Below are positions 14,232 through 14,732 of a stretch of 14,732 bases of DNA, piece by piece. The stretch spans positions 1 to 14,732 of the forward strand of contig JASLEQ010000810.1 of NCBI GenBank assembly GCA_030151135.1, given 5' to 3'. Numbering within the stretch: position 1 is the first letter of the stretch; each line of letters opens with the position of its first letter. The position numbers were made by a program, and so were the translations under genes. Source of the DNA: Candidatus Sulfotelmatobacter sp. Lineage in GTDB: Bacteria; Acidobacteriota; Terriglobia; Terriglobales; SbA1. The notes under the pieces were generated by a model that saw only the letters and a program-made list of their open reading frames with translations, had not been told where the DNA came from and made no database searches.

Positions 14232-14732
14232 TTAGCTATCTTTGGGCAGACTGAATTTTTGTGGGGTCAAAAGGCCGGTTTCCAGAGCGTAGCGCACAAT
14301 GTCGGCCCGAGAGGTGAGGCCCAGTTTTTCTGCGAGGCGACCGCGGTAGGTTTCCACTGTTTTCGCGCTTACGAAGATCTGCTGTGCGATCTCTCGGCTG
14401 CTGAATCCTTCTGCCACCAACTTTAACACTTGCACTTCCCGCTGGCTGAGTACCTCCGTCGCTTTCGTTGAGCGGCCACTCTCCGGCAGCGTGTGCTGGA
14501 TCAATTCTGATGCCAGTTCGGAGTCAACATAAGTTCGTCCCTTAGACACCGCTCGAATCGCAGAAAGCAGGTCGGCATCTACGCTTTTCTTCAGAACATA
14601 CCCGGACGCGCCTGCGGCGAGCGCCGTGCGCAGATATGCCATCTCTTCGTGCATCGTAAGCAGCAGGATTCGGGTGTCGGGGTTGTGCTGCAAGACCTGA
14701 TGGATTGCATGCAATCCCCCTCGTTCCGGCAT
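14232..14732 (-). CDS. NarL/FixJ (LuxR-type) response regulator, 5' partial
   Basis: The visible 166 residues run from the MPxxxG loop of the receiver domain to the natural C-terminus. The phospho-accepting aspartate of the D-x-x-M-P motif would lie three codons beyond the window edge, so the first Met here is internal. Receiver residues seen are T26 (LLLTMHEE) and K48 (GASGYVLKK). A short linker precedes the GerE-type helix-turn-helix at about residues 93-155, with LSQREVQVLKLVAEGFSSREIA and TVETYRGRLAEKLGL. It would be a DNA-binding transcription factor driven by a sensor kinase not in the window. Its targets are unknown; it is divergent in direction from the sugar genes and need not regulate them. 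Confidence 0.93.
   Translation of the reverse strand: MPERGGLHAIHQVLQHNPDTRILLLTMHEEMAYLRTALAAGASGYVLKKSVDADLLSAIRAVSKGRTYVDSELASELIQHTLPESGRSTKATEVLSQREVQVLKLVAEGFSSREIAQQIFVSAKTVETYRGRLAEKLGLTSRADIVRYALETGLLTPQKFSLPKDS

Overview
The window looks like a stretch of an Acidobacteriota-type genome (inference, from the mix of gene families: Tat-exported enzymes, RidA/SelA-like pair, GH-like paralogues, short C2H2 zinc-finger protein; no rRNA or other marker is present). Base composition is moderately GC-rich and coding density is high. Nothing in it looks like a phage, plasmid, insertion sequence or CRISPR array.

Layout. (1) 1-4342, plus strand: three genes of L-rhamnose catabolism, the 3' half of L-rhamnose isomerase (rhaI), rhamnulokinase (rhaB) and a two-domain rhamnulose-1-phosphate aldolase/lactaldehyde dehydrogenase (rhaEW). 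They are coupled by two identical 8-base stop/start overlaps. Together they would turn L-rhamnose into dihydroxyacetone phosphate and L-lactate. (2) 4566-6545, plus strand: a Tat-exported RidA-family imine deaminase followed 27 bases later by a Tat-exported PLP enzyme of the SelA/D-glucosaminate-6-phosphate ammonia-lyase type. (3) 6689-13687, plus strand: a good sigma70-like promoter, then a cassette of four exported proteins: a 524-aa Tat protein with TIM-barrel glycosidase features, a Sec-exported GH36-like alpha-galactosidase, a second 524-aa paralogue of the first protein, and a right-handed parallel beta-helix protein. (4) 13688-14732: a short C2H2 zinc-finger-like protein on the plus strand, then on the minus strand a 60-aa hypothetical protein and a LuxR/NarL-type response regulator cut by the window end.

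How it may work together. The simplest reading (inference) is a locus for a rhamnose- and galactose-containing plant or microbial polysaccharide, such as rhamnogalacturonan I: the beta-helix protein, the GH36-like enzyme and the paralogous pair act outside the cytoplasm, and released rhamnose is burned by RhaI-RhaB-RhaEW. No transporter or rhamnose regulator lies in the window. The most interesting unexplained parts are the duplicated 524-aa Tat family that brackets the GH36 gene, and the co-export of a PLP lyase with its likely RidA partner.
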